Source: Kingdonia uniflora
Lineage: Eukaryota; Streptophyta; Magnoliopsida; Ranunculales; Circaeasteraceae
Assembly (NCBI GenBank): GCA_014058105.1
Contig: JACGCM010000452.1
Coordinates: 2,170,001 to 2,234,000 of the forward strand
Length of the DNA: 64,000 nt
Direction of reading: 5' to 3'
Every line of letters starts with the position of its first letter. The first letter of the stretch is position 1. Below, in pieces: positions 41,346 through 53,685 of the stretch. The translations under genes were made by a program, and so were the position numbers. The notes beneath the pieces are model-generated. The model was not told where the DNA came from and ran no database searches. It was given only the letters and a program-made list of their open reading frames with translations.

Positions 41346-42607
41346 AACTGTTTAGTTCGGGGGAGACAAGTGTCTTTGATTTGTTCATATTCTTCTGTAT
41401 GTATCGTGTCGAGACTAGGGTGTTGGATGACTTTAATATTTAATGTTTTTTCCTTACTGTTCTCTAACATTGCAGCTATGTATGCCAGTGTATCTGCATG
41501 CCTATTCTCTGCTCGAAGCAGGTAGGAAACGGTTCCTCTTTTAAATTTTATATTTTTTTCATCAACTAGGGCAGCGTAATCGACCATTTTACCAGAAGTT
41601 TTGAATGTTTTGTTATAATGATTGGCCACGAGGAGAGAGTCGACACAAACTACATTTTTTTTGCTCCAAGTTCAATTGCTAGGTCGAGACCATGCAAGAT
41701 TGCTTTGTACTACCTATCATTATTTATCGCTTAGAACTTAAGATTGATGGCTTTCTCAATTCTGTCATTAGAGGGTGTGATAAGGACGATTACTATCCAT
41801 GAACCCTTTGGTCCTACAGATTTATTTGTGAATAATCGCCATCTTATACTTTTAGACCATGAATCTGGCTCTGCTATGGAATCGCCGATAAAAACCTTTA
41901 CAAGTTCTTCCAATTCAAAGTCATCTACTGGAAAATCTGCCAAGAAATCTGCAACAACTTCCCCATTGATTGTAATTTGCAGCTCGAAGGTGATGTCATA
42001 CTCGCCTTAGAATACATACCATTGCTAAACTCGTTTAGACTTCTCCTTCTTAGAGGACTAGTTTCAATGAAATCTTTGTGATAACCTTAATTTAATGTGC
42101 TTGGAAGTAAGGTCAAAGATTCTTAGATCCGTAGAATAGGGCGAGTAATTATTTTTCTGTAGTTGTGTATCTAGTTTTTGCAGGGATGAGTGTTTTACTT
42201 ATGAAGTAAATAGGTTTTTTGATTTTGTATTATTATCAAATAAGGACAAAACTGATAGAATCATCTGTTGTCGAGAGATACATCTTGAGGACTTCATTAT
42301 TGATTGGTGTACTAATGATCGGAGGTCGCCCCAAGTATCGTTTAAGGATTTGATAAACAAGTTTACATTCTGGCATCCACTCGATCTCTCGGGATTTATT
42401 TTGAGGCATTGGATTTAGGTTCCTTCACAGAAGAAGGTATAGAAGTTTACATCTATCTAACAATTTTGAGATGAACCGATGAATAACAGTTATTTTCCTT
42501 ACAAATTTTTGGACGTCTTTTTTAGTGCAAGAGGAGGACATGACCATTAGTGCCCGAATTTGCTTTGGGTCAATTTCTATTCCTTGTTTGTTGACTAAAT
42601 GACCCAT
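41346..42607 (-). pseudogene. Gypsy pol fragment (RT C-terminus and RNase H)
   Basis: Minus strand: MGHLVNKQGIEIDPKQIRAL and DVQKFVRKITVIHRFISKLL (RT thumb, 42607-42425); ADFPVDDFELEELVK, WRLFTNKSVGPKGSW and NDRIEKAINLKF (RNase H, 41943-41731); KMVDYAALVDEKN, LRAENRHADTLAYIAA and EYEQIKD (41629-41380). The order and strand fit either GyD or GyE. Integrase is absent, so an internal deletion joined RNase H to an LTR. Many stops. Confidence 0.85.
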
Positions 42608-43689
42608 TTTTTTCTTCTAGATGCTACTTAAGACCATTTTTGTCTAATTATTGCCTAATTACCTCATTTTTAGGTTTTCTATTATACCAGAATCAATTTG
42701 GTAAGAAAAAGGCCAAATCATGGTTAAAATGGCACAAGAGCCACGCTGAGAAATTCTAGCAGTTCAGTAGAGCAATTTTTATCAAAATTGGTCTAATTGG
42801 GCAACATGAAAATCAAAATCATCATTGAGGCAAGGTACCAAGAGGATAGACCTTAATTCATAATTCATTGATTAATCGAAGTAAAACCCAAGAAGATGGA
42901 GGATTCTGGCCACCACCCATCGGCAATCGCCGCCGGTATAAGGGATCCCAGTAGTGTTCATAAGTTGATAATGGCCTAAAATCGTGATTTTGAAATGCTA
43001 ATCTCAAGATGATCTAAAGAGAGTAAATCTTTCTCCAATGTCTAATTTTCAGTACTGGAGACGACTGAGAGTAGTTAGGACAATTTAATATCAGGGTTTT
43101 TCCTATTTAATGTTCTATTCTCCCTCTTCAAAAGCACTTTTCATTTTAGGGTTATTTTAAAGGCTAAGAACTGAGTTTGCATCACTCTTAACTCATATTT
43201 TAATTTATGATTCGATTGATCAATTTATATCTAGCTATTAATTATTAAGATGTTGTAGGGCTAATCCCCTCAGACTAGATCTGAGGAGGAAGCTCTATAG
43301 GTGTATGTTAGAATTTTTTTTACAGGTAATAGATCTGATTTAGAGGTCTTTAATCACTCTTTAGGGTTGTTATCCAATTCTCTTGAACCCAACAAGTTTG
43401 GAGAAGATAAGAGCAATTCTAATCTGAAAGAGTGATTAGTGTCCTTAAAAATGAACTAGTTTCTCAGTTTACTTAGTGACCTCTAGACCTAGAAATTTTT
43501 TTTGTCTTCAACAAGGAGTAAGTCCTAGGTTAACAACTTAGGATTTGAGTCTAGATCCTAACGGATTAGGCTATTTGATTTATTCCTAGTGAATAGGTCA
43601 GAAAATAATTCTAAACCCCGCGAATTCGATTCAAAAGAGAAAATTTAAGGAGAAGATACAAAACCTATAAAATTAAACCTCGATATACT
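42608..43689. other. Unassigned AT-rich region
   Basis: No protein similarity recognised. It includes a GCCGCCGGTATAAGGGATCC stretch near 42930 and TTGTAGGGCTAATCCCCTCAG near 43253. It could be the LTR or untranslated part of a degraded retroelement; I see no matching partner copy in the window. Confidence 0.5.
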
Positions 43690-44475
43690 AATGGACTCCG
43701 ATAAACCCTCCGTATATTTCATGAACACCTCATACTCATCTACATCAATGTCCAAAACCAACACTTGGTTATAAAACTCCGTGGTGATCTGTGGTACAGA
43801 TTGCCCAAACTTCTGGTATAAATTGTGCCATTTGTACCATCGCTCTTGTTCATACCCAATTGGATAAAATTATTTTCTTAGTAACACCTTAAACTTCTTC
43901 TAACTCAAACTTCCTACATTGTGACGTTTCTAATAGGACTTCCACCACGTGAGTGCATGACTTGTGAATTTCAATATAGATATTCTGAGCATTGAAATAT
44001 TTGTATGCAGAAAAATAGGTCTCTAACCTATCTCACCAATTATCCAACTTCTTGGTATCGATTGAACCATCGAATACCGGAATTTCAATCTTAAAGTCGA
44101 TATGAAGATTACGCATAGGATTCATTGACTTACCAATACCCGAGCGGTCCTTGACAGATTTAGCGTCACTAGAATTGCTATCTATTTCTTCAGTACCCCT
44201 GTCTCTATCTTCTTCTGCAACCCCTTTATTCTTTAAGCGTTCTTGCCGTTTCACCGAAGCGGAAGCTTGCGCGAGGTTCGTGAGACGTAATTGCTCTACC
44301 AACTCCCCTAGAGTAGTAGTTAAGTCAAAAACTTGTGTTTCCAAAGTTGTGAGTCGATATTAAGAATCGCCCATCTCCAAATTGGTCTTCTTTTTCGAGT
44401 TAAGTTTTCGGTGAATCTTCAATGGACTCACTAACTTGTCTTTCGTTTGCTTGAGACGGTCACGTGTAGAGACCA
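43690..44475 (-). pseudogene. Ty3/gypsy gag fragment (different lineage)
   Basis: Minus strand from ATG at about 44475 (MVSTRDRLKQTKDKLVSPLK), then METQVFDLTTTLGELVEQLR, KRQERLKNKGVAEEDRDRG and IDFKIEIPVFDGSIDTKKLD. Broken frames then give retrotransposon gag core features (LDRLETYF, LTWWKSY, GYEQERWYKWHNLYQ). It differs in sequence from the Tat-like gag of Gy2. The C-terminal zinc knuckle and pol are missing. Confidence 0.8.
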
Positions 44476-44512
44476 TAAACCACAATTACCCCCGAGAATC
44501 GTTCCTGAAAAA

Positions 44513-44521
44513 CTAATACCA
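44513..44521 (-). promoter_or_regulatory. Primer-binding-site-like sequence of the gag fragment
   Basis: The minus strand reads TGGTATTAG upstream of the gag ATG, the start of a tRNA-iMet type site (TGGTATCAG). Confidence 0.5.
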
Positions 44522-44529
44522 CTTAATCT

Positions 44530-45090
44530 ACAATACGAATTGAGAAAACCCTAATTGAAGAATAATACGAAGAACACACAAATTTGGTGGGAAAATTCCC
44601 TTTTAGAGCTTCAATTGCTTAATCAAAATCAATTACACAATCAAATTCCTCTCAAACCCTAAGTCTCTCTCTTAGAACTTGGATTGATCTAACATGATCA
44701 AATCTTGCCTAGCCTTACCCCTTTTTGAGGGTTACAAGTTCCTAGTTACAAAACTTGGATAAATATACCCTTAAATGCCTAAAATAATAGGCTGAATTGT
44801 GCCTTTGTTCAAACAGAACAAGTCTCTGTTCAAACAGAAAGAAGTATATTCGAACAAACTAAAAGTCAGTTCGAACATAACACTCCGACGTGTGTTTCTT
44901 CGAATAGAAATAAAAGTCTATTCGAATAAAAAAGAGTGTATTTGAACAGACTAAAAGTCTGTTCGAATAGAATACTCAAACACATGTTTCTTCGAATTGA
45001 AAGAGAAGTCTATTCGAATACAAAAGGGGTATATTTGAACAGACTAAAAGTTTGTTCGAATAGACTTTAAAAAAAGTCTAAAAAGCGCTC
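44530..45090 (-). repeat. LTR-like region with TTCGAA-type repeats
   Basis: Lies immediately upstream of the gag fragment on the minus strand, so probably its 5' LTR; terminal TG/CA could not be fixed. From 44810 to 45070, units such as TATTCGAACAGACTAAAAGTC alternate with near-inverted TCTGTTCGAATAGA at least six times. Confidence 0.6.
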
Positions 45091-45099
45091 AGATCCTCC

Positions 45100-45763
45100 T
45101 GGATCAACAAATGAAGGAGAAGGAGAAGGATATCCTAAGAAAAAGAAAAAATTGGAAAAAAAGGACAACCATGTAGAAGAGAATAGTTAGAGAAAGAAGC
45201 AAATGTAGTCACTGAGAAGGCTAGTGATAAACAAAAAGGTGCATTGGTGGACAATACACCCAATAGCAAGGAAATTGCAACCCCCAACATGGTCAAGCAG
45301 AAGCCTAAAAATTGAGTAGTGAAGACTTGGGATAACACCATTATCAGACTGGGCCTTAATAGTAATGAAGCCAATATCACAAGAACCAGTCATTCTAACT
45401 TAAACAATATAAACATAGTGCCTAATTCTTTTGAAAAGGAACTGGGAAGTGAAGCTGCTAGATAGGCAAGTATTGTTAAGCAAGCTTGGGCTGATATGAT
45501 GGAAGAGACTGGCAGCAACAACAACAATATTAATGGAGTAGAGGTTGAACGCTACAACTCTGAAGGTATGGATGAAGAATCTGCATAATGGTCTGGTAAA
45601 AGTATTAGTGGAGAAGATGTTTTAAGCAATTTACAAGACCTGGATCTCGAAAAGGAATGGACAACAGTAAGAAATAGGAATAACATAAGACTTTACAAAG
45701 CTAAGGTCTCTAATGTTCCAATTGTAAAGAAGAATACAAGGAGGCAACAACAAAGGTTAAGAT
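45100..45763 (+). pseudogene. LINE ORF1 C-terminal remnant
   Basis: Low-complexity basic and acidic codons (KKKKKLEKKDNHVEEN), later EDVLSNLQDLDLEKEWTTVRNR and SNVPIVKKNTRRQQQRLR just before ORF2. It matches the linker after the RNA-binding part of plant L1 ORF1. No zinc knuckle is visible. Confidence 0.6.
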
Positions 45764-46830
45764 GATTAGAGCTATTAGCTGGAATTGTAGAGGAGCTAGA
45801 AATAAAGACACCTGCAATACTCTTAGAGGTATGATTAAGAAATACAACCCTACCATATTATGTATATTATTGAACCTAAAGTAATGCCGTCAATAAAAAA
45901 AAAAAGGAGTTTCGGGTTTTCCTCCATGGCCTTCGATGCAATTTATTGCGAGAATGGTAATAAAATTGCTAATATTTGGATTTTTGGGCTAAAAGTCTAA
46001 ATAAGCCCACTGTATTAGCTAAATCCCCCCAGCAAATTACTATTTTAATTGAGAATGTTACTATCTCTTTTATTCATGCCTACTGTTCCTATATATATAT
46101 AGAATTGTGGGATAAACTTCTAATTATTTGGATTACTAATCTTCCTTGGCTTGTGGCTAGAGACTTTAATGTGATCCTTAGAGGTGAAGAAAAAAGTGGT
46201 GAAATGAGAGTAAGATGGAATGCTGCTACTAAATTTCAGGATTTTATTGCAAATACAAACCTTATGGAATGTTCCTCTCTAGGGGCTAGTTTCACTTGCA
46301 GTGACTGCCAAAGGGGTAAGAATATTATCTTGTGTAAGCCGGACAGAATGTTTATGAGCAAAGCTTGGATGGATATACATGCATGGTGATTGGAAGTACA
46401 AAGTTCTGTCAAAGAGTTATTCAGATCATACTTCTATTATGGAATGGGACATGGGTATCCCAAAAGCCATAAATGCTCCTTTCAGATTCTGTACGATGTG
46501 GATCAACCATGAGGACTTTCTTGACACTGTGAAGATATGCTAGGAGAAAGAACTATAAGGGAATCCTCTTTATGTTCTCAGCAAGAAATTGAAAAGACTG
46601 AAGCTTGATCTAAAAAATTGGAACATAAATGTTTTTGGGAATAACAAAAAGGCTATTTTTGATCTCAACTACAAGATTGAAGAACTGGAAAAAAAAACAT
46701 GAAGCTGATGTGGAGAATGATGGGATTGCTGCTGATCTAAACCAGGCCAAAAGGTAGATAATTATAGCCCAAAAAAATGAAGAGGATCTTTGGCAGCATA
46801 AATCTAGGGTTAACTTGCTGGAATCTGGGG

Positions 46831-47003
46831 ATAGAAACACTGCTTTTTTTTCATGCCATGGCCAAGCTAAAAAGAACAAAAAGTATGATTCACAACATTA
46901 AAAGTGTGGGTGATGGGATAGAAACACTGCTTTTTTTCATGCCATGGCCAAGCTAAAAAGAACAAAAAGTATGATTCACAACATTAAAAGTGTGGGTGAT
47001 GGG
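46831..47003. repeat. 87-bp tandem duplication in the LINE
   Basis: ATAGAAACACTGCTTTTTTT occurs at 46831 and again at 46918. The second copy runs to about 47003. The period is 87 bp (29 codons); one unit has an extra T. Confidence 0.92.
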
Positions 47004-47020
47004 ATTCTAGAAGACTAGGT

Positions 47021-47190
47021 GGACATAAAGGAATACATAGTAAAGTACTACACTGACAAGTTTGCCTTCAAGCGTACTAACAGAGATGAAGACCTGCTAA
47101 ATTTGGACATAAAGGAATACATAGTAAAGTACTGCACTGACAAGTTTGCCTTCAAGCGTACTAACAGAGATGAAGACCTGCTAAATTTGG
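47021..47190. repeat. 84-bp tandem duplication in the LINE
   Basis: GGACATAAAGGAATACATAG begins at 47021 and 47105. The period is 84 bp (28 codons), and the frame stays open across both units. Confidence 0.92.
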
Positions 47191-49492
47191 TATCTCAAAA
47201 CATTTAAGATGAAGAAAACCATAATCTTATGGTCCTACCAGACCTTCTGGAAATTAAGGAGGTGGTGTTTAGCCTAAACCCTAACAGCTCACCTAGTCCA
47301 GATGGCTTTTCTGGCATTTTCTTTCAACACTGTTAGGGTATTGTTAGGGCAGAGGTTTGTAAGGCTATCATATCATACTTTATGGATACTACTTTGCCTA
47401 TGGGTCTCAATTCTAACCTGGTTGTTCTCATTCCCAAAGTTTAAAATATGACTGAGTTAAAGCAATATGGACCTATTTGTATGGGTAATTTTGTGATAAA
47501 GATTATATCCAAATTATTCACTGTGAGACTAAGAAATATTGTTAAGAGAGTTGTTTCAAAAGAACAATGTGTTTTCATATAAGGGACGAATATTCACAAC
47601 AATGTAGCAACTTCTGAATTGATAGATGAGGTGGAAAAAAGGGACATGGTGGGAATGTAGGAATCAAGCTAGATATTACTCAAGCTTATGATATCCTTAG
47701 CTGGGAGTTCTTATTGCCAATTCTAAGAAAGATGGGGTTTACTCTCAAGTTTTACTGATGGATACAAGTTCTCCGAACAAGTGGTTTTACTTCTATTTTG
47801 GTAAATGGGGGACTGGCAGGTTTTCTTAAATTTGGGAGAGGGCTAAGGCAGAGGGATCCTCTATCACCCACTCTTTTTTCCATTGAAGGATATATTTTTA
47901 GTAAAGGCTTGAATAACTTGGTTACAAGGGGTTGTATTAGACATATGCTAGCTACTAAGGGAGTGACAACTCCCTCTCACTTACTATTTGAAGATAATAT
48001 TTTTGTCTTTGTGAATGGTCCTATTAGAGGCTTCAAGCTCCTTAAGAATTAGCTAGAAAGATATCAAGATGCTACAGGTCATATATTTAACAATTCAAAA
48101 GGCAAACTCTTTACGGGAGCTATAAAGACTAAGAAGAAGGAAAGAATTAAAGGCTTGTTTGGATTTAGTGAGGGGCTTTATCCAGAAAACTATTTGGGGA
48201 TTCCTATCATGCAGGGAAGAGTGACTAAGGCAATTATCAGACCTTCGATTGATAAAATTAATGAAAGAGCTAGTAGATAGGCAAGTAGTATGCTTTCTAT
48301 TCAAGGAAGCCTTTTAATCTATAATATGGGGGTGTATAAGTGGCCAGTGTTTATAAATAAAGAAGGTGAAAGGATACTCAGGAATTTTCTCTGGTCTGGT
48401 AACTCCACTATTAGAAAAGTATTAGAAAAGCCTGTGTGGTTCGATGGGACAAAACTTGTAAACCTAGAAAAGAAGGGGGCATTAACATTAAAAGTATGAA
48501 GGAAGTTAATCTTTCTTTACTTATGAAACTGGCATGGAACTTCCTCAATGGGCATGATGATTAGTCCAAGTTTATGAGAGCTAAGTTTACGACCAATGCT
48601 AGAAACAAGATCTTATCTAATCAGGGATCTTTAGTTTGGGCAGGAGTAAGATGGGCTATTACAGAAGTAGAACAAAGAAGTGGATGGATTATTGGTGATG
48701 GTACTAATATTAATCTGTGAAGGGATACCTGGTCTCATCAACTCTCTCTCAAAGACATTATCAATTCTGAATCTCTACCATGGAGCAGTTTAAAGGCAAA
48801 TCTGAGTAGCATTATAGTTGATGGTTAGTGGAGGGTGCCTAGTGGTCTAAATTTGATCTTGCATAGGCTGAACATTGATGTATCTGGCATTACAATTAGC
48901 TATAGTAAACCTGACAAGGGAATTTGGAAACCTGACCTCCAAGGCAAATTTTCTATCAAAAGTGCTTTTCAGGAGATAATAAACAAAGGGCAGGCTTGCT
49001 GCTGGAGTAAATACTTAAACAGGAAAGCTATTCACCCAAGGTTGAGTATGTGGAGCTGGAGGCTATTATATGGTTGTCTGCCTATAGATGAAAACATTAG
49101 ATAAAAAAAGATATTGTTTATGGTTCTATGTGTTGTTTGTGCAAAGATGCTGAAGATTCTACTTATAATCTTTTGTGTAATTGTAACTCTACTAAGCCAC
49201 TTTGGATTTGGATTACTCAGCTCTTTAAAATCCAAATTACATAATGGAATCTTCACAGTATTTTAAAGGTTGTTGATAAGTTGAGTCCCTATTTGAAGGA
49301 TCTATGGTTGGGGGCTACCTGGGGGAGGTTCTAACCTTTTATGGCAAACAAGGAATGATTGTATACATGATGAACTAATTTTGCAGTCTGAAAAATAGAA
49401 ATTTAAATGGCTATATAGAATTTAGGAAACTGTTTTTCTGTCTAAGGCTTGTATGAACAATAATCAAGATGATATGAGCATTATCTACAGTC

Positions 49493-52400
49493 TAATACTG
49501 AGTAGCTTAGGTGTAGACAACACGTTTTAGGCATTATATCGTGCTTGTCAGAAGATTTTCTTTTGACCATATGCAAAGATTACTACATAAAGGATTGTCG
49601 AGAATCTAGATCGTATTTTACATCGGAACGGATTTTACTACTTTCTAGCACTTTAGAAAGCTATTCTGAAACGTTTCGCAACTGACAAGTCGTATGAGGC
49701 ATTAGATCATGCTTAAAAGTAGATTGTCTACCAGTCATGCGCAATGGTTATTACAGAAAGGAACGCCATGCTTCTAATTTGCGTTTCACGCCAGTACGAA
49801 TTTCTTACCTTTCTAGCACTTTAGAGCACAATTTTGAGTTGCATGGCTGCCGACAACTCATTTTAGGCGTTAGATCCTATTTATATGCAATGATTGTTAC
49901 AGAAAGGCTTATCGCACTTTTGGTTTGCGTTTCACACTGGTATGGATTTTACCCCTTTCTAGCACTTTAGAACGCAATTCAAAGGCGTTTGGCTACCGAA
50001 GACTTGTTTGAGGCGTTAGATCCTATTTGTCATATGATTGCCTACCGACTATAATTTAGGATTGTTACAGAAAGGCCCCTCAAGCATCTTGTTTGCGTTT
50101 GACATCGGTGTGGATTTCGCCCCTTCCAAGTGCTTTGGAACGGAGTTCAGAGTAGCTTGGCTACCGACAACTCATTTAGGGCATTAGATCATGTTTGTGA
50201 GTAAATTGTCTACCGACCAGATGCAATGATTATTACAAAAGGACCCATCGAATTTTTAGTTTGTGTTTCACACTGGTATAGAGTTCGACCCTTCCTAGCA
50301 CTTTAGAAGACAATTTTGAGTCGTTTGCCTACCGATTACTCGTTTGAGGTTTGAGATCTTTTTTGTGTATAAATTTTCTACCAACCATACGTTAGGATTG
50401 TTACAGAAAGGCTCAGCGAGCTTCTGGCTCGCGTTTCACACTGGTATGGATTGCGCCCCTTTCTAGCACTTCAAAACAGAATTCAGAGTAGCTTGGCTAT
50501 TGAAAACTCATTTTAGGCATTAGATTGTGCTTGTGAGTTGATTGTATAGTGACTATCTATAGAAAGACCTATCGAGCTTCTAGTTTGCGTTTCCCACCTG
50601 AGCGGATTTTGCCCCTTTTTAGTGGTTTAAAACGGAATTCAGTGTAGCCTGGCTACCGACATCTTATTTCAGGCATTAGATCATGCTTGTGAGAAGATTG
50701 TGTATCGAGCATTCAAAATTATTGTTATGAAAATATATGTTGTACTTCTGGTTTGCAGTTCCCCTATGTACCGATTTTGCCCTTTTTAAGCGCTTAGAAC
50801 AGAATTCTGAGTAGGTTGGCTATAGACATGTTTTAGGTGTTATATTGTGTATGTGAGAATATTTTCTACCAACCATACGGTATAATTATTAAAGAAAGGC
50901 CCGCCGAGAATCTGGTTCACATTTTCCACCGGTACGGATTTTACCCCTTTCTTGCGCTTTAAAAAACAATTCCGATATGTTTCAAGACCGACATGTAGTA
51001 TGAGGCATTAGATCTTGTTTTCGAGTAGATTGCCTACCGACCATATGTAATGATTGTTACAGAAAGGCTCATCGTGCTTCAGGTTCACATTTTGCGCCGG
51101 TACAGATTTCACACCTTTCTAGCACTTTAGAACATAATTATGAGCAACATGGTTGCCAACAACTCGTTTGAGGTGTTAGATCTTGTTTATGAGTAGAATG
51201 TCTACCAACAATATGCAATGATTGTTACAAAAAGGCTCATCGTGCTTCTGGTTCACATTTCACACTGATATGGATTTTGCACCTTTATAGCACTTTAGGA
51301 CGCAACTCTGATTAGCATGGCTACCGACAACTCATGTCAGGCGTTAAGTCTTGTTTATGAGTAGATTATTTATCAAACATATGCTATGATTGTTACAGAA
51401 AACCTCGTCGTGCTTCTGGTTTGCATTTCACACTGGTACAAATTTCGCCCCTTTCTAGCGCTTTAGAACGCAATTCGGAGTCGTTTAGCTACTGAAGACT
51501 TGTTTGAGGTCTTAGATCTTGTTTGTGATTTGATTATCTACCGACCATACATTAGGATTATTGCATAAAGTCCTGTCAAGCATCTTGTTCGCATTTGACA
51601 TCGATATGGATTTTACCCCTTTTAAACGCTTTAGAACATAATTCAGAGTAGGTTGGCTATCGACAACTCATTTTTGGCATTAGATCGTGTTTGTGTGTAG
51701 ATTTTCAACCGACCATATGTAATAATTGTTACAAAAAGACCCATCGAGTTTCTGGTTTGTGTTTCACACTAGTGCGTATTTCGACTCTTCTAAGCACTTT
51801 AGAACATAATTTTGAGTCGTTTAGCTAACGACTAGTCATTTGAGGCCTTAGATCTTGTATTTATGCAGATTGTCTACCAACCATACATTGTGAGTTGATT
51901 GTGTGCCGACTATAGAAAATGATTGCTATAGAAAGGCCCATCGAGCTTCTATTTTACGTTTCTCTCCTGTGCGGATTTTTCCCCTTTTTAGCGGTTTGGA
52001 ACAAAATTCTGTACATCTCGTTTTAGGTGTTTGATCATTCGTGTGAGAAGATTGTGTACCGACCAATCAAATTCATTGTTATAGAAAGATCCGTTGTGCT
52101 TCTAGTTTACATTTTACCTCTGTACGGATTTTACCCCTTTCTAGCGCTTAAAACAAAATTCTAAGTAGGTTGGCTATAGACAACATGCTTTAGGCATTGT
52201 ATTGTCTATGTGAGAAGAATGTCTACCGATGATACGTAATTATTACTACAAAAGGCCCGTCGAGAATCTGGTTCGCATTTTACACCGGTACGGATTTTGC
52301 CCCTTTCTAACGCTTTAGAACAAAATTCCAAGACGTTTTGCAATTAGATCCTGTTTGTGAGTAGATTGTTTATCAATCATACGCAATGAATGGTACAAAA

Positions 52401-52949
52401 AAGCTCATCATGCTTATGGTTTGCGTTTCGCACCAGTATGAATTTAGTACATTTTTAGCACTTTAGAACACAATTATGAGTAGCATGGTTGCCGACAACT
52501 CGTTTCAGGCGTTAGGTCATGTTTGTGAGTAGATTTTCTATCGACCATACGCAATGATTATTTCAGAAAGTTCCATCGAGCTTTTGGTTCGCGTTACACA
52601 CCGATACAGATTTCGCCCTTTTCTAGCTCTTTAGAACAAAATTCTGAAAAGCATGGTTGCCGAAAACTCATTTGTGGCATTAGATCTTGTTTGTGAGTAG
52701 ATTGTTTACCGACCATACGCAATGATTGTTACAAAAAGGCTCGTTGCCCTTCTAGTTTGCATTTCACACTGGTACGAATTTTGCCCCTTTCTAGCACTTT
52801 AGAACGCAAGTCAGAGTTGTTTGGCTACCGAAAACTTGTATAGGGTGTTAGATCTCATTTGTGATTTGATTGTCTACCAACCATACTTCAAGATTTTTCT
52901 TCCGAAAGTACCGTCAAGCATCCTGTTCAGGTTTGACATCGGTACGGAT
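49493..52949. repeat. 168-bp satellite array, left block
   Basis: Head-to-tail monomers with landmark TTTAGGCATTAGATC..., for example GGC at 49531, 49699 and 49867 (spacing 168 bp). Each contains a GATTGTTACAGAAAGGC-like box, a GTTTCACACTGGTA-like box, CCCCTTTCTAGCACTTTAGAA and TTGGCTACCGACAACTC. Monomers are clearly diverged, and some are shortened (for example 146 or 157 bp). No open frame is conserved. Confidence 0.95.
52945..52949. repeat. Solo LTR target site duplication (left)
   Basis: CGGAT, identical to 53686-53690. Confidence 0.92.
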
Positions 52950-53685
52950 TGTAGGGGCCTAACTTCTTAAGGAGGGGAAGTTGGCTCTTACACCACGGGG
53001 TTAAATCTTCAATCAAAGGAATACAAGTACGTTATCTAGAATTAGAGTAATCAATAGACAATATACTTGTGTGGAGGCTTGGAATGTGACTCTCCACGAC
53101 CTCTAATGAGGATTTTTAAATGTGTTTGTATTTCTGTCGAGTAGTCGAAGGTTCGAGTACTGGTTTTTTATAGGGTGATCGAAGGTAAACTGCAAAGGGG
53201 CTGGGGAGAATTTTTGAAACCTCTCATTGGTTCCCCATCTCTCCTATTTATAGAATCATAGGAAGGGCTGAGTCACCAAGGTTAGGTCAGATTACAAGGG
53301 TACTATCCGGATATCCCAGAGTATGTATGGGCGCCGAAATTGTCGGAACCGTCACTGTATCAGTTGTTAGGTCTGTCTTTGTACGTTGATACAGTAGTAG
53401 TGGTTGGGCCTGTTACTGTAGCTGCAAGGACCAGCAACTGCGCCGTTCTGTCTAGTGAGCTGGCTATCTGTCCCATCATACTTCCACCATGTGCGGATAT
53501 GGTCAAAGTATCTCTGCTGCGATGTGGAGTTCATTCTCGAGGCTTGTTCGGAGTCGAGGCTTCGTCTTCAGATAATCTTTGGGAGGCTTGTTTAAGGATT
53601 AGATGGGATTCGATATATTCGAGTAGGCTTCGAAATAGCCTTCGAGTGTCTGAATGGGGTAGAGAGCTGCGAGTAGGCTACTACA
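52950..53685 (-). repeat. Solo LTR inside the satellite
   Basis: 736 bp, TGTAGGGGCC...GGCTACTACA, flanked by perfect CGGAT duplications within a satellite monomer; joining the flanks rebuilds CGGTACGGATTTCGCCCC. A canonical TATA box on the minus strand (TATAAATAG at 53244-53252) gives the orientation. A related, truncated LTR sits at 55808. Solo LTRs form by recombination between the two LTRs of an element. The 129-codon plus-strand frame in it is spurious. Confidence 0.93.

Larger units (their letters stand above)
45090..49492 (+). mobile_element. L1-type LINE, degenerate, 3' truncated
   Basis: Non-LTR retrotransposon with an ORF1 remnant, then endonuclease, reverse transcriptase and zf-RVT regions on the plus strand. 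The left border with the LTR-like region is near 45090. The right end runs into the 168-bp satellite near 49493 with no poly(A), so the 3' end is lost. All ORFs carry stops, and two short in-frame tandem duplications lie between endonuclease and RT. Confidence 0.88.
45763..49492 (+). pseudogene. LINE ORF2: endonuclease-reverse transcriptase
   Basis: Begins MIRAISWNCRGARNKDT, the APE-type endonuclease start, then ARDFNVILRGEEKSG and SFTCSD near 46150-46300. RT blocks: SPSPDGFSGIFFQHC, VVLIPKV, RPISMGN-like GPICMGNFVIKIISKL, GRGLRQRDPLSPTLF (47830), and LLFEDNIFVF at the place of the catalytic A/G-D-D (lost). It ends with NYLGIPIMQGRVTK, LRNFLWSGN and the zf-RVT-like HPRLSMWSWRLLYGCLP. At least ten stops. 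Confidence 0.9.
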
